A DNA stretch of 64,000 bases from Candidatus Poribacteria bacterium (lineage in GTDB: Bacteria > Poribacteria > WGA-4E > WGA-3G): assembly GCA_022827625.1 (NCBI GenBank), contig JAJEIE010000028.1, positions 29,004 to 93,003 on the forward strand, written 5' to 3'. Shown here piece after piece: positions 7,413 to 17,828 of this stretch (position 1 is its first letter; each line of letters opens with the position of its first letter). The notes under the pieces are model-generated. The model saw nothing but the letters and a program-made list of their open reading frames with translations, had not been told where the DNA came from and searched no databases. The translations under genes and the position numbers were made by a program.

Positions 7413-10400
7413 ATGGCAGATTCTGAACGAATAACATATCTTAAAAATGAATTGAAGAAGCGGATTCTAATCCTTGATGGTGCAATGGGATCGCTGCTGC
7501 AGACCTATCGACTCACGGAAGCAGATTTCCGTGGTGACCAGTTTGCCGATCACCCATGTGAACTCAAAGGCTACAACGATCTGCTTTCCATAACGCAACC
7601 ACACATCGTGCGAGAAATACACGCCAACTACTGCAGTGCGGGTGCGGACATCATCGAAACAAACACCTTCACAAGCACATCTGTATCAATGGCGGACTAC
7701 CAACTTCAGGACATCGCGTATCAGGTTAACTACGAAGCTGCACGCATCGCCCGCGAGGTAGCAGATAAATGGGCATCGCCGGACAAACCGCGCTTCGTTG
7801 CCGGTAGCATGGGACCTACCAATCGGAGCTGCTCAATTTCCCCAGATGTGAACGATCCAGGGTATCGGAATATTACCTTCTCACAACTCGTTTCCGCCTA
7901 TACCACCCAAGCAGAGGGTTTAATTGACGGCGGTGTCGACCTCCTCCTCGTCGAGACCGTCATGGATACGCTGAATTGTAAAGCCGCGCTCTTCGCCATA
8001 CAAACCCTCTCCGAAACACGAAATACCGAAATTCCGCTCATTGTCTCCTCCGACAGAAGCGGTGGCGGCGGTAGAAACCTCTCTGGACAAACAGTCGAAG
8101 CTTTTTGGAACTCCGTTCGGCACGCGAACCTACTTGCTGTCGGGTTGAACTGCGGGTTCGGTTCTCAACAGATTCGTCCGTACCTCGCCGAGATGGCGAA
8201 AATGGCTGACATACCCATTATCTGTTACCCAAACGCTGGACTCCCCAACGAACTCGGTCAATACACACAGTCCCCAGAAGAGATGGGGGATTGGATGCAC
8301 GAATTCGCTGGAAACGGGTTCGTCAATATCGTCGGCGGCTGTTGTGGCAGCCAACCTGAACACATCGAAACGATTGCAAAGGTCGCTGCTGAATACCCAC
8401 CGCGAACCCCGAAATTACAAGAACGCGCCTGCCGACTCAGCGGCTTAGAAGCGTTCAATATCGCCTCCGATTCTCTTTTTGTTAACGTTGGAGAACGAAC
8501 AAACGTAACAGGATCCCGACGATTCGCGACGCTGATAAAAAACGAAGATTACGAGACCGCCTTAGGGGTCGCACGCGATCAAGTGGAGAACGGTGCCCAA
8601 CTCATCGACATTAACATGGATGCAGGCATGTTAGATGCCAAAACTGCGATGGTTAAGTTCCTCAATCTCATTGCGGCAGAACCGGACATTAGCCGAGTGC
8701 CTATTGTGCTGGATTCGAGTCGGTGGGAGGTGATAGAGGCGGGTTTAGCGTGCATCCAAGGAAAGGGAATCGTCAACTCAATTAGTTTGAAAGAGGGGGA
8801 AGAAGATTTCTTAGCAAAGGCACGGCAGATTCGTCGATACGGTGCCGCCGTTATCGTCATGGCGTTCGACGAAGAAGGGCAAGCCGACACCTATGAACGG
8901 AAGGTCGAGATTTGTCGTAGAGCCTACCGACTTTTGACGGAAGAGGTCGGGTTTCCGCCTGAGGATATCATCTTTGATCCAAATATCTTTGCCGTTGCGA
9001 CCGGCATTGAAGAACACAACGCATACGCGAAAGCATTCATTGAGGCATGCGAAGCAATCAAAGCTACTTGTCCACACGCACTGGTGAGTGGCGGTGTAAG
9101 TAACGTTTCATTCGCTTTCCGAGGGAATGACATCGTCAGAGAAGCGATGCACGCAGCCTTCCTCTACCACGCTATCAATGCGGGCATGGATATGGGAATC
9201 GTCAACGCCGGGCAACTCGCCGTCTATGACGATCTACCAAAGTCGCTTTTGGAAGCGGTGGAGGATGTACTATTTAATCGCCAAGAGGATGCCACGGATC
9301 GACTCGTTAATCTTGCGAACACGCTACAACGGAAAGGAAAAAAGCGGCGCGTGAGTCGAAAATGGCGAAAATTGCCGGTTGAAGCACGCCTCCGGCACGC
9401 ACTCGTCGAAGGCATCCTTGAATACATTGAAGCCGATACAGAGGAAGCGCGGCAAAATTACGAACGTCCGATACACGTTATCGAAGGCCCCTTGATGGAC
9501 GGTATGAACCGCGTTGGGGAACTCTTCGGGGACGGCAAGATGTTCCTCCCCCAAGTCGTCAAAAGTGCACGGGTCATGAAAAAGGCGGTTGCACGCCTCG
9601 TCCCCTATATAGAAAAAGAACAGGCAGAAGGCGGTGCCAAGTCAAGAGGCAAAATTGTGATGGCGACAGTGAAAGGCGACGTGCATGACATTGGGAAAAA
9701 CATCGTCGGTGTTGTACTTGGGTGCAATAACTACGAAGTCATTGACCTTGGGGTGATGGTGCCAGCGGAAGATATTCTGGAAACGGCACGCAAAGAAAAC
9801 GCTGATATTATTGGATTGAGTGGACTTATCACGCCCTCGTTAGATGAAATGGTAAACGTTGCTGAAGAGATGGAACGCGAAGGCTTTCAGATTCCACTCC
9901 TCATTGGTGGCGCGACGACATCAAAAATACATACCGCCATCCAGATTGAACCTACGTACAGCGGTAACCTAACGGTTCACGTCAAAGATGCCTCCCGAAG
10001 CGTCGGTGTCGTTAGTGATTTGATGAGCGCCGAAAAACAAGAGGTATTCACACAGCAGACACGCGAAGCATACGCAGATATTCGGGAACGCCGCGCCAAA
10101 AATCGGAAACAGGCGAACCTACTCCCCTTCGCTGTTGCACAAGAACGGCGTGCCTCTCTGGACTGGCGAAATTATCAACCGCCTACACCGAATTTGGTAG
10201 GGACTCAAGTCTTTGACGACTATCCGTTATCAGAACTCGTTGACTATATCGACTGGAACCCATTTTTTACAACCTGGGGATTGCGGGGTAAGTATCCAAA
10301 TATATTGGAGAATCCAGAAGTCGGCGAGGAAGCGCGTAAACTCCTTACAGATGCAGAAACGCTGCTCCATACTATCGTCGAAGCGAAAACATTTCAGGCA

Positions 10401-11093
10401 CGTGCCGTTGTCGGGATTTTTCCCGCGAATGGTGTCGGTGAAGATACCGAAATCTACACAGACGAAGCACGAACGGAAGCGGTCACCACCTTGCCTCACT
10501 TACGTCAACAGACGGAGCAACCCTTTATGAGACCGAACCTCAGCCTCGGGGATTTCATTGCTCCTAAAGCCACAAAGATTCAGGACTACATCGGGGCATT
10601 TGCTGTGACAACGGGTATCGGGGTCCCCGAACTTTGTGCTGAGTTTGAGGCACAGCAAGACGATTATAACAGCATTATGGCGAAGGCGTTGGCAGACCGA
10701 CTGGCAGAGGCTTTCGCGGAGCGGATGCATCAACACGTCCGCACAACGCTTTGGGGTTATGCGGTTGATGAAGAAGTGTTAGATAACGAAGCTTTAATTG
10801 CTGAAAAATACCGTGGGATCCGTCCGGCACCCGGTTATCCTGCCTGTCCTGACCACAATCAAAAACGGGTGTTGTTTGACTTGTTGAAGGTTACGGAAAA
10901 TACGGGTATCACTCTCACTGAGAGTCTGGCAATGTTCCCCGCAGCGTCTGTGAGTGGGTGGTATTACTCACATCCGGAGTCGCGGTATTTCAGCATCGGT
11001 AGAATTGGAGAAGATCAGGTTGTGGCTTACGCGGAACGTACGGGTATGGATATCGAAACGGCAAAACGTTGGCTAAAACCACTGCTGATGTAA
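7413..11093 (+). CDS. metH: cobalamin-dependent methionine synthase MetH
   Basis: Transfers methyl from 5-methyltetrahydrofolate via methylcobalamin to homocysteine. Full length (1226 residues, essentially the E. coli size) with all four modules. The homocysteine domain (about 15-330) has zinc ligands in GLNCGFGS and GGCCGS. The pterin domain (about 350-620) contains [14 protein letters not shown]. The B12 cap and Rossmann domains (about 645-890) contain [12 protein letters not shown], whose His is the cobalt ligand. The AdoMet-reactivation domain (about 920-1226) contains [16 protein letters not shown] lies about 13 bases before the ATG. A strong terminator follows. The window also encodes a fused homocysteine methyltransferase/MTHFR (46780-48651), whose reductase half could supply the methylfolate. 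Confidence 0.98.
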   Translation: MADSERITYLKNELKKRILILDGAMGSLLQTYRLTEADFRGDQFADHPCELKGYNDLLSITQPHIVREIHANYCSAGADIIETNTFTSTSVSMADYQLQDIAYQVNYEAARIAREVADKWASPDKPRFVAGSMGPTNRSCSISPDVNDPGYRNITFSQLVSAYTTQAEGLIDGGVDLLLVETVMDTLNCKAALFAIQTLSETRNTEIPLIVSSDRSGGGGRNLSGQTVEAFWNSVRHANLLAVGLNCGFGSQQIRPYLAEMAKMADIPIICYPNAGLPNELGQYTQSPEEMGDWMHEFAGNGFVNIVGGCCGSQPEHIETIAKVAAEYPPRTPKLQERACRLSGLEAFNIASDSLFVNVGERTNVTGSRRFATLIKNEDYETALGVARDQVENGAQLIDINMDAGMLDAKTAMVKFLNLIAAEPDISRVPIVLDSSRWEVIEAGLACIQGKGIVNSISLKEGEEDFLAKARQIRRYGAAVIVMAFDEEGQADTYERKVEICRRAYRLLTEEVGFPPEDIIFDPNIFAVATGIEEHNAYAKAFIEACEAIKATCPHALVSGGVSNVSFAFRGNDIVREAMHAAFLYHAINAGMDMGIVNAGQLAVYDDLPKSLLEAVEDVLFNRQEDATDRLVNLANTLQRKGKKRRVSRKWRKLPVEARLRHALVEGILEYIEADTEEARQNYERPIHVIEGPLMDGMNRVGELFGDGKMFLPQVVKSARVMKKAVARLVPYIEKEQAEGGAKSRGKIVMATVKGDVHDIGKNIVGVVLGCNNYEVIDLGVMVPAEDILETARKENADIIGLSGLITPSLDEMVNVAEEMEREGFQIPLLIGGATTSKIHTAIQIEPTYSGNLTVHVKDASRSVGVVSDLMSAEKQEVFTQQTREAYADIRERRAKNRKQANLLPFAVAQERRASLDWRNYQPPTPNLVGTQVFDDYPLSELVDYIDWNPFFTTWGLRGKYPNILENPEVGEEARKLLTDAETLLHTIVEAKTFQARAVVGIFPANGVGEDTEIYTDEARTEAVTTLPHLRQQTEQPFMRPNLSLGDFIAPKATKIQDYIGAFAVTTGIGVPELCAEFEAQQDDYNSIMAKALADRLAEAFAERMHQHVRTTLWGYAVDEEVLDNEALIAEKYRGIRPAPGYPACPDHNQKRVLFDLLKVTENTGITLTESLAMFPAASVSGWYYSHPESRYFSIGRIGEDQVVAYAERTGMDIETAKRWLKPLLM

Positions 11094-11114
11094 AACTGCC
11101 TTAATAATTAAAGG

Positions 11115-11158
11115 AAATAGGACGGTAAAGTTCCATCCACCGTCCTATTTTTTTTTTG
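11115..11158. terminator. bidirectional intrinsic terminator metH / VOC gene
   Basis: A perfect 11-base stem (AAATAGGACGG / CCGTCCTATTT) with a 14-base loop, followed by a T-run on the plus strand. It sits between convergent genes. The A-rich 5' flank lets it serve the minus strand less well. Confidence 0.9.
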
Positions 11159-11161
11159 TTA

Positions 11162-11524
11162 TTACTGAGCCTTAGGTTGATACAAACCCACGCAGTTACC
11201 ACTCGGATCGAGGAACATGGCGAAGGAACCGATGTCTCCTGGAAGGACCTGAGGCGGCACACAGGTTTTACCGCCAAGATTTTCAACCGTCTCAAGCGAT
11301 TCTTGAAGGTCATTAACTTGAATATAAACCGTCACATAGTTAGACGGCATATCGTCTGTTGTCGGGAGTATGTGTCCCATTATTCCTTGTTCGGCTGCCG
11401 GATCCAGTTCATAAATGCCACTGGGATCCGGGCTGGAATTCCAACCAAAGGCGTCACTATAAAATTTGCTTAACGACTCACCATCCCTACCTGCTATTTC
11501 AAAATGCATGACAGGATTGCCCAT
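11162..11524 (-). CDS. VOC (glyoxalase/dioxygenase-fold) family protein
   Basis: Small single-module VOC protein of 120 residues resembling the COG3324-type 'related to lactoylglutathione lyase' group. It begins HFEIAGRDGESLSKFYSDAFGW and ends with FLDPSGNCVGLYQP, the usual last strand. The C-terminal metal-binding Glu of true glyoxalase I is not evident, so the reaction is unknown. AAAGGAG stands 6-7 bases before the ATG. It is convergent with metH and divergent from the DUF58 gene. Confidence 0.85.
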   Translation of the reverse strand: MGNPVMHFEIAGRDGESLSKFYSDAFGWNSSPDPSGIYELDPAAEQGIMGHILPTTDDMPSNYVTVYIQVNDLQESLETVENLGGKTCVPPQVLPGDIGSFAMFLDPSGNCVGLYQPKAQ

Positions 11525-11628
11525 TCGTTTTACTCCTTTCTTTATACTAAATTATTTTTTTATTAAGTAATTATACATTAATTATTATTAGAATGCAAAT
11601 TAATTCTTCCATATCTTTTGCGTATTGC

Positions 11629-11657
11629 TTGATATTTAGCCAGATTTTTGCTATAAT
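11629..11657 (+). promoter_or_regulatory. sigma-70 promoter for DUF58 gene
   Basis: TTGATA (11629-11634), a 17-base spacer and perfect TATAAT (11652-11657), 30 bases before the ATG. AGGAGG follows at about 11673. Confidence 0.85.
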
Positions 11658-11686
11658 TGAGTTTCAAGATTTAGGAGGCGAATTCC

Positions 11687-12577
11687 ATGCAAACATCTCA
11701 TAAATATTTAGACCCTGTTGCACTCTCTCGGATCGGGGGCATGGAACTTGTTGCGAGACTCGTCGTTGAAGGGTTCGTCACGGGTTTGCATAAAAGCCCA
11801 TATCAAGGATTTAGCGTCGAATTCGCCGAACACCGGCAATATATGCCTGGTGACGAAATTCGTTATATTGATTGGAAGGTTTATGGGAAGTCCGATCGGT
11901 ATTACGTCAAAAAATTTGAAGAGGAGACGAATCTACGCGCTTATATCCTTCTTGATAAGAGTGCATCAATGAACTATAAGCACGCAGCGGAAGGGTTAAC
12001 GAAGTTTGAATACGGCTGTTACCTCGCAGCAACGCTTACTTACCTTATGCTGAAGCAACGGGATTCCGTCGGACTGGCACTCTTCGACACAGACATTACG
12101 CAATACATTCCACCCAGAGGTGCTGCGACGCATTTAAGAGCGATTATGTCTGCTTTGGAAAATGCGACCCCGGGTCAAGAGACAAAACTCAGCAGTCTTT
12201 TCCACGAACTCGCCAAACGGATCGTGAGACGCGGATTAGTCATCGTTATCTCTGATTTACTTGACGAACCGTCACACGTCATCTCTGCCCTGAAACATCT
12301 CCGCCATCAGAAACATGAGGTTATCGTCTTCCACCTCCTCGATCCTGCCGAACGGACCTTCCCCTACACCGGCTCCGTCGTCTTTCGGGACATGGAAACA
12401 GGACAGACGCTCTCAACGCAAGCGGATACGCTAAAAGCCGATTATCTTGAGAAACTCAACGAGTTTATCCAAAGCTATCGCCGTGGTTGCGGCGCAAGTC
12501 AGATTGACTACGTTCAGATGGATACCACAACGCCGTTTGACTACGCCCTGTCTGCGTACCTATCCCGTCGAAAGTAG
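11687..12577 (+). CDS. DUF58 domain protein (vWA-like)
   Basis: DUF58 proteins usually accompany MoxR AAA+ ATPases and have a vWA-like fold thought to bind metal and partner proteins; their client is unknown here. The family block is seen at about residues 35-75 (GFSVEFAEHRQYMPGDEIRYIDWKVYG), followed by a MIDAS-type DKSASM (about 97-102) and VIVISDLLDEP (about 184-194). 296 residues, no membrane segment. AGGAGG and a strong promoter precede it. No moxR gene is adjacent, which is unusual. The convergent neighbour is the propeller/SpoIIE gene. Confidence 0.88.
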   Translation: MQTSHKYLDPVALSRIGGMELVARLVVEGFVTGLHKSPYQGFSVEFAEHRQYMPGDEIRYIDWKVYGKSDRYYVKKFEEETNLRAYILLDKSASMNYKHAAEGLTKFEYGCYLAATLTYLMLKQRDSVGLALFDTDITQYIPPRGAATHLRAIMSALENATPGQETKLSSLFHELAKRIVRRGLVIVISDLLDEPSHVISALKHLRHQKHEVIVFHLLDPAERTFPYTGSVVFRDMETGQTLSTQADTLKADYLEKLNEFIQSYRRGCGASQIDYVQMDTTTPFDYALSAYLSRRK

Positions 12578-12622
12578 ACGACCTCCCGGAAACACCTCGA
12601 AACAGTCACGTCAGTATGCCCT

Positions 12623-15600
12623 CTATTCAGCCGCGGACAGACGTTTAACAACAACAAGTGTCAAATCATCATATTGCTCTGCTTCCTCAACAAACCGATT
12701 AACGTCTTCAACGAGGTGTTGAATCACTTCCTCAGCCGTGTATTCGTTCGGCATTTGAGAAGCGACTGCTTTTAAGCGTTCATCTCCGTACATCTCTTCG
12801 TCAGCATTGAGGGCTTCAATGAGACCGTCAGAGTGGAAGATAAGGATATCACCCTCATCTAAATCGAAAGCGACAGATTCGTATTCGACACTCTTCATAC
12901 TACCGAGCGGCAAGTCACTATCCTCAATTTCAATGATTTCAGCACCTCTTTTGAGAATCGGATAGGGTTGCCCACCGTTGGCGTAGTTAACACGTTTTTC
13001 GGCTTCATCAAGAATTGCCAAGTTAAGCGCAATAAAATTGGGACCGTACATTCGGGGTGCTAATCCTGCATTGAGGTCAGTGAGGATGACATCCGCCTCG
13101 GACCTGAACCGTGCAACTTCATGGAGCATCCCGTTCGTGAGCACAGCATTCATCGCCCCGCGTAGTCCTTTACCTGCAGCATCTGCGACCGCAACAGCCG
13201 TTTGCCCGTTTGAGACGGTTACATAATCGTAAAAATCTCCACCGACCTGCGTCGCGGGTACCGACATCCCGGCAATATCAAACGCCTTTGTATCCGGTGA
13301 TTCTACAGGTAGTAGTCTCGTTTGAATGTTTTGCGCCTCGTCTAATTCAGCTCGGATTCGCTGTATTTCTGCCTCCTCCTTCTCCAACATTTCATTGCGA
13401 AGCTGCGCCGTGTGCCTTCGGTTGATGATCAAACGGGTAATAAGCGCGAGAACAAGCATTAGGAACATAAGGGTCGGGAGATTTGTCCGCCACTGCGTCC
13501 AGAAAGGTGCTGGAATAGTAAAGTCAATCACAGCAGGCGGTTGCGTATAGGGCCAGTCTTTGCGAAAGGCTTTGACGATGAAACTGTAGGTCCCCGCTTT
13601 GAGACCTGTATAGCGTACACATAGCACGCCGTTCTGGTTTTGAAGTTCCTGTTGAACCCCATTCGTGTGTGTCGCCTGTTGGGTCGCCAATGTGGATGCG
13701 GGTAACCATTTGTTAAATGAAGCCCCGGAACCCGTAGGCAAAAGCGAGAACTCCTCCGCTGAAAGCTCCGTCCAGCCCGGACTATCTAACCCAATTATTT
13801 TAAACGCATAGGAGAGCCGTTCTTGGAGTGGACTAATCCCTCGGACATACAAGGTGATATGCTTGTTTCCACGGGTCGGTAGCATAATATTAGAGGAGAG
13901 GTCGGTGTAAGCTTGATCCGCCTGTAGTGCAGTTAACCGATAAAAAGGAAGTCCACCGCGTCTCGGTGTATATTGTGTAACGCCGCCTTCAGTCGCAAAC
14001 CAAATATCTTTATTAGAGGATTCATAAATTTTCGAGATGTTGTTATGTGCCAGACCGTCTTTTGTCGTGAGGGAATCGAAGGTCCCACCGTCGTATCGGA
14101 CAGTGCCCCCGCCCTTTGTAGCGAACCATATACTCCCACTACTATCTTCAATCACATCGCGGACATTGTCGACAAGGAATCCCTCTTTTCTGGAAATCCG
14201 AGACGTGTTTTTAGTCGTATATCTTGTAAGCTCCTTTCCATCGTAACGAACAGCCCCGCGAGATGTTGCGAGCCAGAGAATGTTCTCTTGGGAAGTTAAG
14301 AACGCTCTGACGGGTGGTAGTTCAACCTCCTTCGTTATGACCAACCGATGGTCATAATATCTCTTGAGTACATCGGGAAAGAGGAAAGTGGCTTCTGCAT
14401 TTCTTTCCGCTGTGTGCCGCCAGACTGCAAGCGGGGCAGTGGCAGTATTCCCTTCGAGCACAATCGGGCTGTTTGGATCAGAGGCATTCCAGCGTATCAA
14501 CTTTTCTGTCACAGCGTTGTAGAACCACTTGGCACCCGATGACACATCTAACATCTTTGTTACCTTAATCAGATGTGGAAGGGTCTCTGGTTCAATATCC
14601 TCAGCAGTTGAGGGATCCATCGTTTCTGGATATGCCTGTACCTTTCCGCTTTCAAAAAGCACCCATAATTTGCCGTTGACATCTGTGTGGAAGCCATTTA
14701 TAGGAGACGGCGCGTGATCAATTTCAAAGTCTGTTTGAAAGGGGATCCTCTGGAAGCGGTCTGTAAGCCATAATAATCCTGTCGTATCTGCCTTGAAGAT
14801 ATGTCCACCAAAAGCTAACCATCGGTGCGCTCCGTCAGTAACAAACAGATTCGGATTTCTTTCGGCGCGTATCCTGTGGTACCTCGTTTTGGGTTTGATA
14901 AAGATAGAAACCTGATCAAAGCGCTCATCTCGGTAGCGGAAGAACGTGTACTGTGTCGCATCTCCGTCGAATATCGGCTTGTCAATGAACCAGATATCAC
15001 CTTCAACTTCAAATATTTTTATAATGTCTTTCCACAATGCAAAACGGGATTTCCCTCTAACGCCACTCCCCAGCCCAGTGCCATGATTCTGAATTGCGGG
15101 TTGCGCGTTAAATACCGTCGCGCCGCTCTCATGTCCGAACCACAAATCACCGTTAATCGCTTCAAAAACCGTCTGAATTTGGTCAATACCGAGTCCACCC
15201 TCGGCACTATAAGGAATTGACGCAAGCGTAGAACCGTCGTATTGGTGGACCTCGCCGGCCTCGTTAGTAAACCATAGATTCCCCCATGCGTCCTCAAATT
15301 CAAAAACACCTTGAACGTTTTCGGAGGTCTGGAGCTGTGAACCGTCCCACCACCTCGTGATACGCCCATCGTTAAACCAGAGGCGTCCTTTTGTGTCCCG
15401 CTGGATTGAAATTTGCCCGGGAGACGCATACAGCGGCACTTCACTTTGTTCCATACGTAAAGGGAGGACCTGTTCAAAGGTTGCTCCATCAAACCTGAGC
15501 AGCAAATTATAGCCACCAAACCAAAGATTTCCAGCGGCATCCTCTGCCACTGTCTGAATAACACTGCTTACATCAAGGTTTGAGGTATCGTAACGCGCGA

Positions 15601-16336
15601 ACCCAATCCTGGTTTGAATGCGCCGTGTCCTGATCTCCGTGCCGTTCCCCGCATTATCAGTGTTGCCAACCTGACGACTCTCACGAAAACTGAGAATCAC
15701 ACCGGTTTGTTCCGCTTCACCCTCACTGCCGCCGAGCCAAAGCGTCCCGTCTTCACTTTCAAAGATAACGTTGATTGTCAAATCTGTTGAACGTAGCAGA
15801 TCTTCACCCACGATTTCGTTGGGTTGTGCCTGCGGCGATCGTTGCCTATCCGGGGCAACGTACTTCGTCAGTCGCTGATTTTCGCCAACCCACACGTCAC
15901 CCCGTCGATCAACAATCAGGGAGTTTCCATTGCCAACCAGACTGATTGAGGTGCCATCAAATCGACTCACCCGCCCTTCATCTTCCGAAGGCAGGCGCGT
16001 CAGAAACCAGATGTGTCCCCACTTATCCTCAACGATTTGTAGCGTCTCTCCGAGCAGTGCTCCGGCTTGAACGCCATATCCTGGTACCTCTTGCGAAGCA
16101 CCCAGCAAAGCCAAGTAAGGTACGAACGTTTTGCCATCAAAACGGCTCACGCCGCCGCTATCGGAACCGAACCAAATAGCACCCCGGCTGTCCTGAAAAA
16201 TAACGGGGACAATAGGTCCTGCAAGACCATCAGCAACCGTATAGGTCTCTATCAGCTCGAAAGCTACAGCAGATTGAGTATAAACGGTGGAGAAGCATAG
16301 AATCAAGATAAATGCGAATTTTATCCAGCTATTCAC
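12623..16336 (-). CDS. two-component-type propeller sensor with C-terminal SpoIIE PP2C phosphatase
   Basis: Large membrane sensor (1237 residues). A signal peptide (1-26) precedes about 800 residues of repeated propeller blades with D.WGNLWF, GSIWFAT and DIWFATEGG motifs. A Y_Y_Y-type beta domain follows (about 855-960), then one membrane segment (TLMFLMLVLALITRLIIN), a short coiled coil and a SpoIIE/PP2C phosphatase domain (about 1020-1237). The phosphatase metal-binding acidic motifs are present: VGGDFYDY, VAVADAAGKG, IFHSDGLIEA and EQYDDLTL. Such proteins usually act on anti-anti-sigma factors. None is encoded nearby, so the target is unknown. GTG start with AGAGGTGG 6 bases upstream and its own promoter. 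Confidence 0.92.
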   Translation of the reverse strand: MNSWIKFAFILILCFSTVYTQSAVAFELIETYTVADGLAGPIVPVIFQDSRGAIWFGSDSGGVSRFDGKTFVPYLALLGASQEVPGYGVQAGALLGETLQIVEDKWGHIWFLTRLPSEDEGRVSRFDGTSISLVGNGNSLIVDRRGDVWVGENQRLTKYVAPDRQRSPQAQPNEIVGEDLLRSTDLTINVIFESEDGTLWLGGSEGEAEQTGVILSFRESRQVGNTDNAGNGTEIRTRRIQTRIGFARYDTSNLDVSSVIQTVAEDAAGNLWFGGYNLLLRFDGATFEQVLPLRMEQSEVPLYASPGQISIQRDTKGRLWFNDGRITRWWDGSQLQTSENVQGVFEFEDAWGNLWFTNEAGEVHQYDGSTLASIPYSAEGGLGIDQIQTVFEAINGDLWFGHESGATVFNAQPAIQNHGTGLGSGVRGKSRFALWKDIIKIFEVEGDIWFIDKPIFDGDATQYTFFRYRDERFDQVSIFIKPKTRYHRIRAERNPNLFVTDGAHRWLAFGGHIFKADTTGLLWLTDRFQRIPFQTDFEIDHAPSPINGFHTDVNGKLWVLFESGKVQAYPETMDPSTAEDIEPETLPHLIKVTKMLDVSSGAKWFYNAVTEKLIRWNASDPNSPIVLEGNTATAPLAVWRHTAERNAEATFLFPDVLKRYYDHRLVITKEVELPPVRAFLTSQENILWLATSRGAVRYDGKELTRYTTKNTSRISRKEGFLVDNVRDVIEDSSGSIWFATKGGGTVRYDGGTFDSLTTKDGLAHNNISKIYESSNKDIWFATEGGVTQYTPRRGGLPFYRLTALQADQAYTDLSSNIMLPTRGNKHITLYVRGISPLQERLSYAFKIIGLDSPGWTELSAEEFSLLPTGSGASFNKWLPASTLATQQATHTNGVQQELQNQNGVLCVRYTGLKAGTYSFIVKAFRKDWPYTQPPAVIDFTIPAPFWTQWRTNLPTLMFLMLVLALITRLIINRRHTAQLRNEMLEKEEAEIQRIRAELDEAQNIQTRLLPVESPDTKAFDIAGMSVPATQVGGDFYDYVTVSNGQTAVAVADAAGKGLRGAMNAVLTNGMLHEVARFRSEADVILTDLNAGLAPRMYGPNFIALNLAILDEAEKRVNYANGGQPYPILKRGAEIIEIEDSDLPLGSMKSVEYESVAFDLDEGDILIFHSDGLIEALNADEEMYGDERLKAVASQMPNEYTAEEVIQHLVEDVNRFVEEAEQYDDLTLVVVKRLSAAE

Positions 16337-16388
16337 GATAAACCACCTCTAATAACAGAAATTCGGAAATAGCCTTTATCATGTCTAA

Positions 16389-16417
16389 AAGATAACACAT
16401 TTAAGAAGTAAAGTCAA
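16389..16417 (-). promoter_or_regulatory. promoter for propeller/SpoIIE gene
   Basis: Minus-strand TTGACT (16417-16412), a 17-base spacer and TATCTT (16394-16389). It is arranged divergently with the promoter at 16433-16461. Confidence 0.65.
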
Positions 16418-16432
16418 GAAAAATCAAACGCA

Positions 16433-16461
16433 TTGACCCTATAAACGAATTATGATAGAAT
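16433..16461 (+). promoter_or_regulatory. promoter for Gfo/Idh/MocA gene
   Basis: TTGACC (16433-16438), a 17-base spacer and TAGAAT (16456-16461), 60 bases before the ATG. AAGGAG precedes the start codon. Confidence 0.65.
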
Positions 16462-16521
16462 GAACAACACCAACAGCATAGACGGACCTGAAGACAATCC
16501 AGCGTTAAAAAGGAGCGAACG

Positions 16522-17673
16522 ATGGAGACATATCAGATCGGAATTTTGGGATGCAGAGGACGCGGCACAGCAGCAGCACGAGCATACCATGCCCATCCTC
16601 GCACGGAGATTGTCGGCCTCTGTGACTTGATCGAAGAACGCCTCAACTCTTTGGGAGATGAAGTCAACGTCACAGCACAATTTACCGATTTAGATGAGAT
16701 GATTCGACAAACACAACCCGACATTGTCGCGATTCCCACCGGCACAGAGTTTCACTACGACTTGTGTATGCGTGTGCTGGAACACGGGGTCAACATTGAA
16801 GTAGAAAAGCCGATGTGTGTGGATCTCGCGCAAGCGGATGCCGTTATCGCCAAAGCGGCAGCAAAAGGCGTGCAGGTCGCTGTGCATCATCAGGGGCGGG
16901 TCGGTGCCTCTATGCAAGCACTCTCTCGCGCTTTTAATGCCGGAAAAATCGGCGAACTGCGCTATATGTACGGGAGTGGGAAAGGCTACTACGGCGGCTA
17001 CGGTTTGATGAACATCGGCACGCACATGCTCAATAACATGCTACATTTCGGGAGACGTTGCGAGAGCGTTGTTGCACACCTAACGACGGGTGGCAAACCG
17101 ATTACGTCTACAGATGTTGTGCCCTCGCCAAGCGGAATGGGGACGATCGCAGGCGAATATATCACGGCGACCCTACAATATGAAGGCAATGTTACGGGTA
17201 CACTGCTCCAACACAGGTTTCACACGATGGACACTGATGCATATTCGATGGAACTCTACGGCACGGAGGGGCGGCTCTTCTGGAAAAGCGGCGGTGCATG
17301 GTGGCTACCCACACCGCACTACGTCCCCGATGGCACACACGACCAATGGGAAACGTTAGAACTCATCTATCCTGAACATTACAATCCAAAAAGCAGCGCA
17401 TCGGAAGCGGATTACTGGTTCGTGGAGGAATACGTCAACGCCTTGGATGAAGGCAGAGCGCACGAGTGCAGCGGTACAGAAGGACGACACATTATTGAGA
17501 TGATGATGGGAATTTTTGAGGCGGCGGCTTATGGGACACGCGTCAGCCTTCCACAACCCGATCGGCAACATCCGTTGCTAAGGTGGCGAGCGGAATCTGG
17601 ACTCGAACCGCCAGCAGAGATGCCAAGATCATACTGGGATTGGCTAACGTTGGAATCTGATCGGATTAATTAA
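16522..17673 (+). CDS. Gfo/Idh/MocA family oxidoreductase
   Basis: NAD(P)-dependent sugar or inositol-type dehydrogenase family, 383 residues. The N-terminal Rossmann fold begins IGILGCRGRGTAAARAYHAHP. The family's EKP motif is in VEVEKPMCVDLAQAD (about 93-107), and the C-terminal alpha/beta domain starts near 125. The substrate cannot be predicted. AAGGAG lies 7-8 bases upstream. A second, unrelated-sequence member of the family lies convergent at 17829. Confidence 0.9.
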   Translation: METYQIGILGCRGRGTAAARAYHAHPRTEIVGLCDLIEERLNSLGDEVNVTAQFTDLDEMIRQTQPDIVAIPTGTEFHYDLCMRVLEHGVNIEVEKPMCVDLAQADAVIAKAAAKGVQVAVHHQGRVGASMQALSRAFNAGKIGELRYMYGSGKGYYGGYGLMNIGTHMLNNMLHFGRRCESVVAHLTTGGKPITSTDVVPSPSGMGTIAGEYITATLQYEGNVTGTLLQHRFHTMDTDAYSMELYGTEGRLFWKSGGAWWLPTPHYVPDGTHDQWETLELIYPEHYNPKSSASEADYWFVEEYVNALDEGRAHECSGTEGRHIIEMMMGIFEAAAYGTRVSLPQPDRQHPLLRWRAESGLEPPAEMPRSYWDWLTLESDRIN

Positions 17674-17708
17674 TCCCTAAAAATAGTAGGCGCGCAACTC
17701 AACCAAAT

Positions 17709-17828
17709 AGTTCTGGAATACCTTATAAATCGCACTACCACAAGCAAAACCGTTTGTAGTAGTCAGACAGTTCTGCAACGCCCTATAAATCGCACTACCA
17801 CAAGCAAAACCGTTTGTAGTAGTGCGAT
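17709..17828. repeat. two-copy 60-bp tandem repeat with REP-like palindrome
   Basis: Two 60-base units (17709-17768 and 17769-17828) share TAAATCGCACTACCACAAGC and AAAACCGTTTGTAGTAGT. In the second unit GTAGTAGTGCGA pairs with TCGCACTAC, and it continues into CGATTCATCGCACG, which contains the stop codon of the next gene. A related fragment occurs at 18969-18996. Confidence 0.85.
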
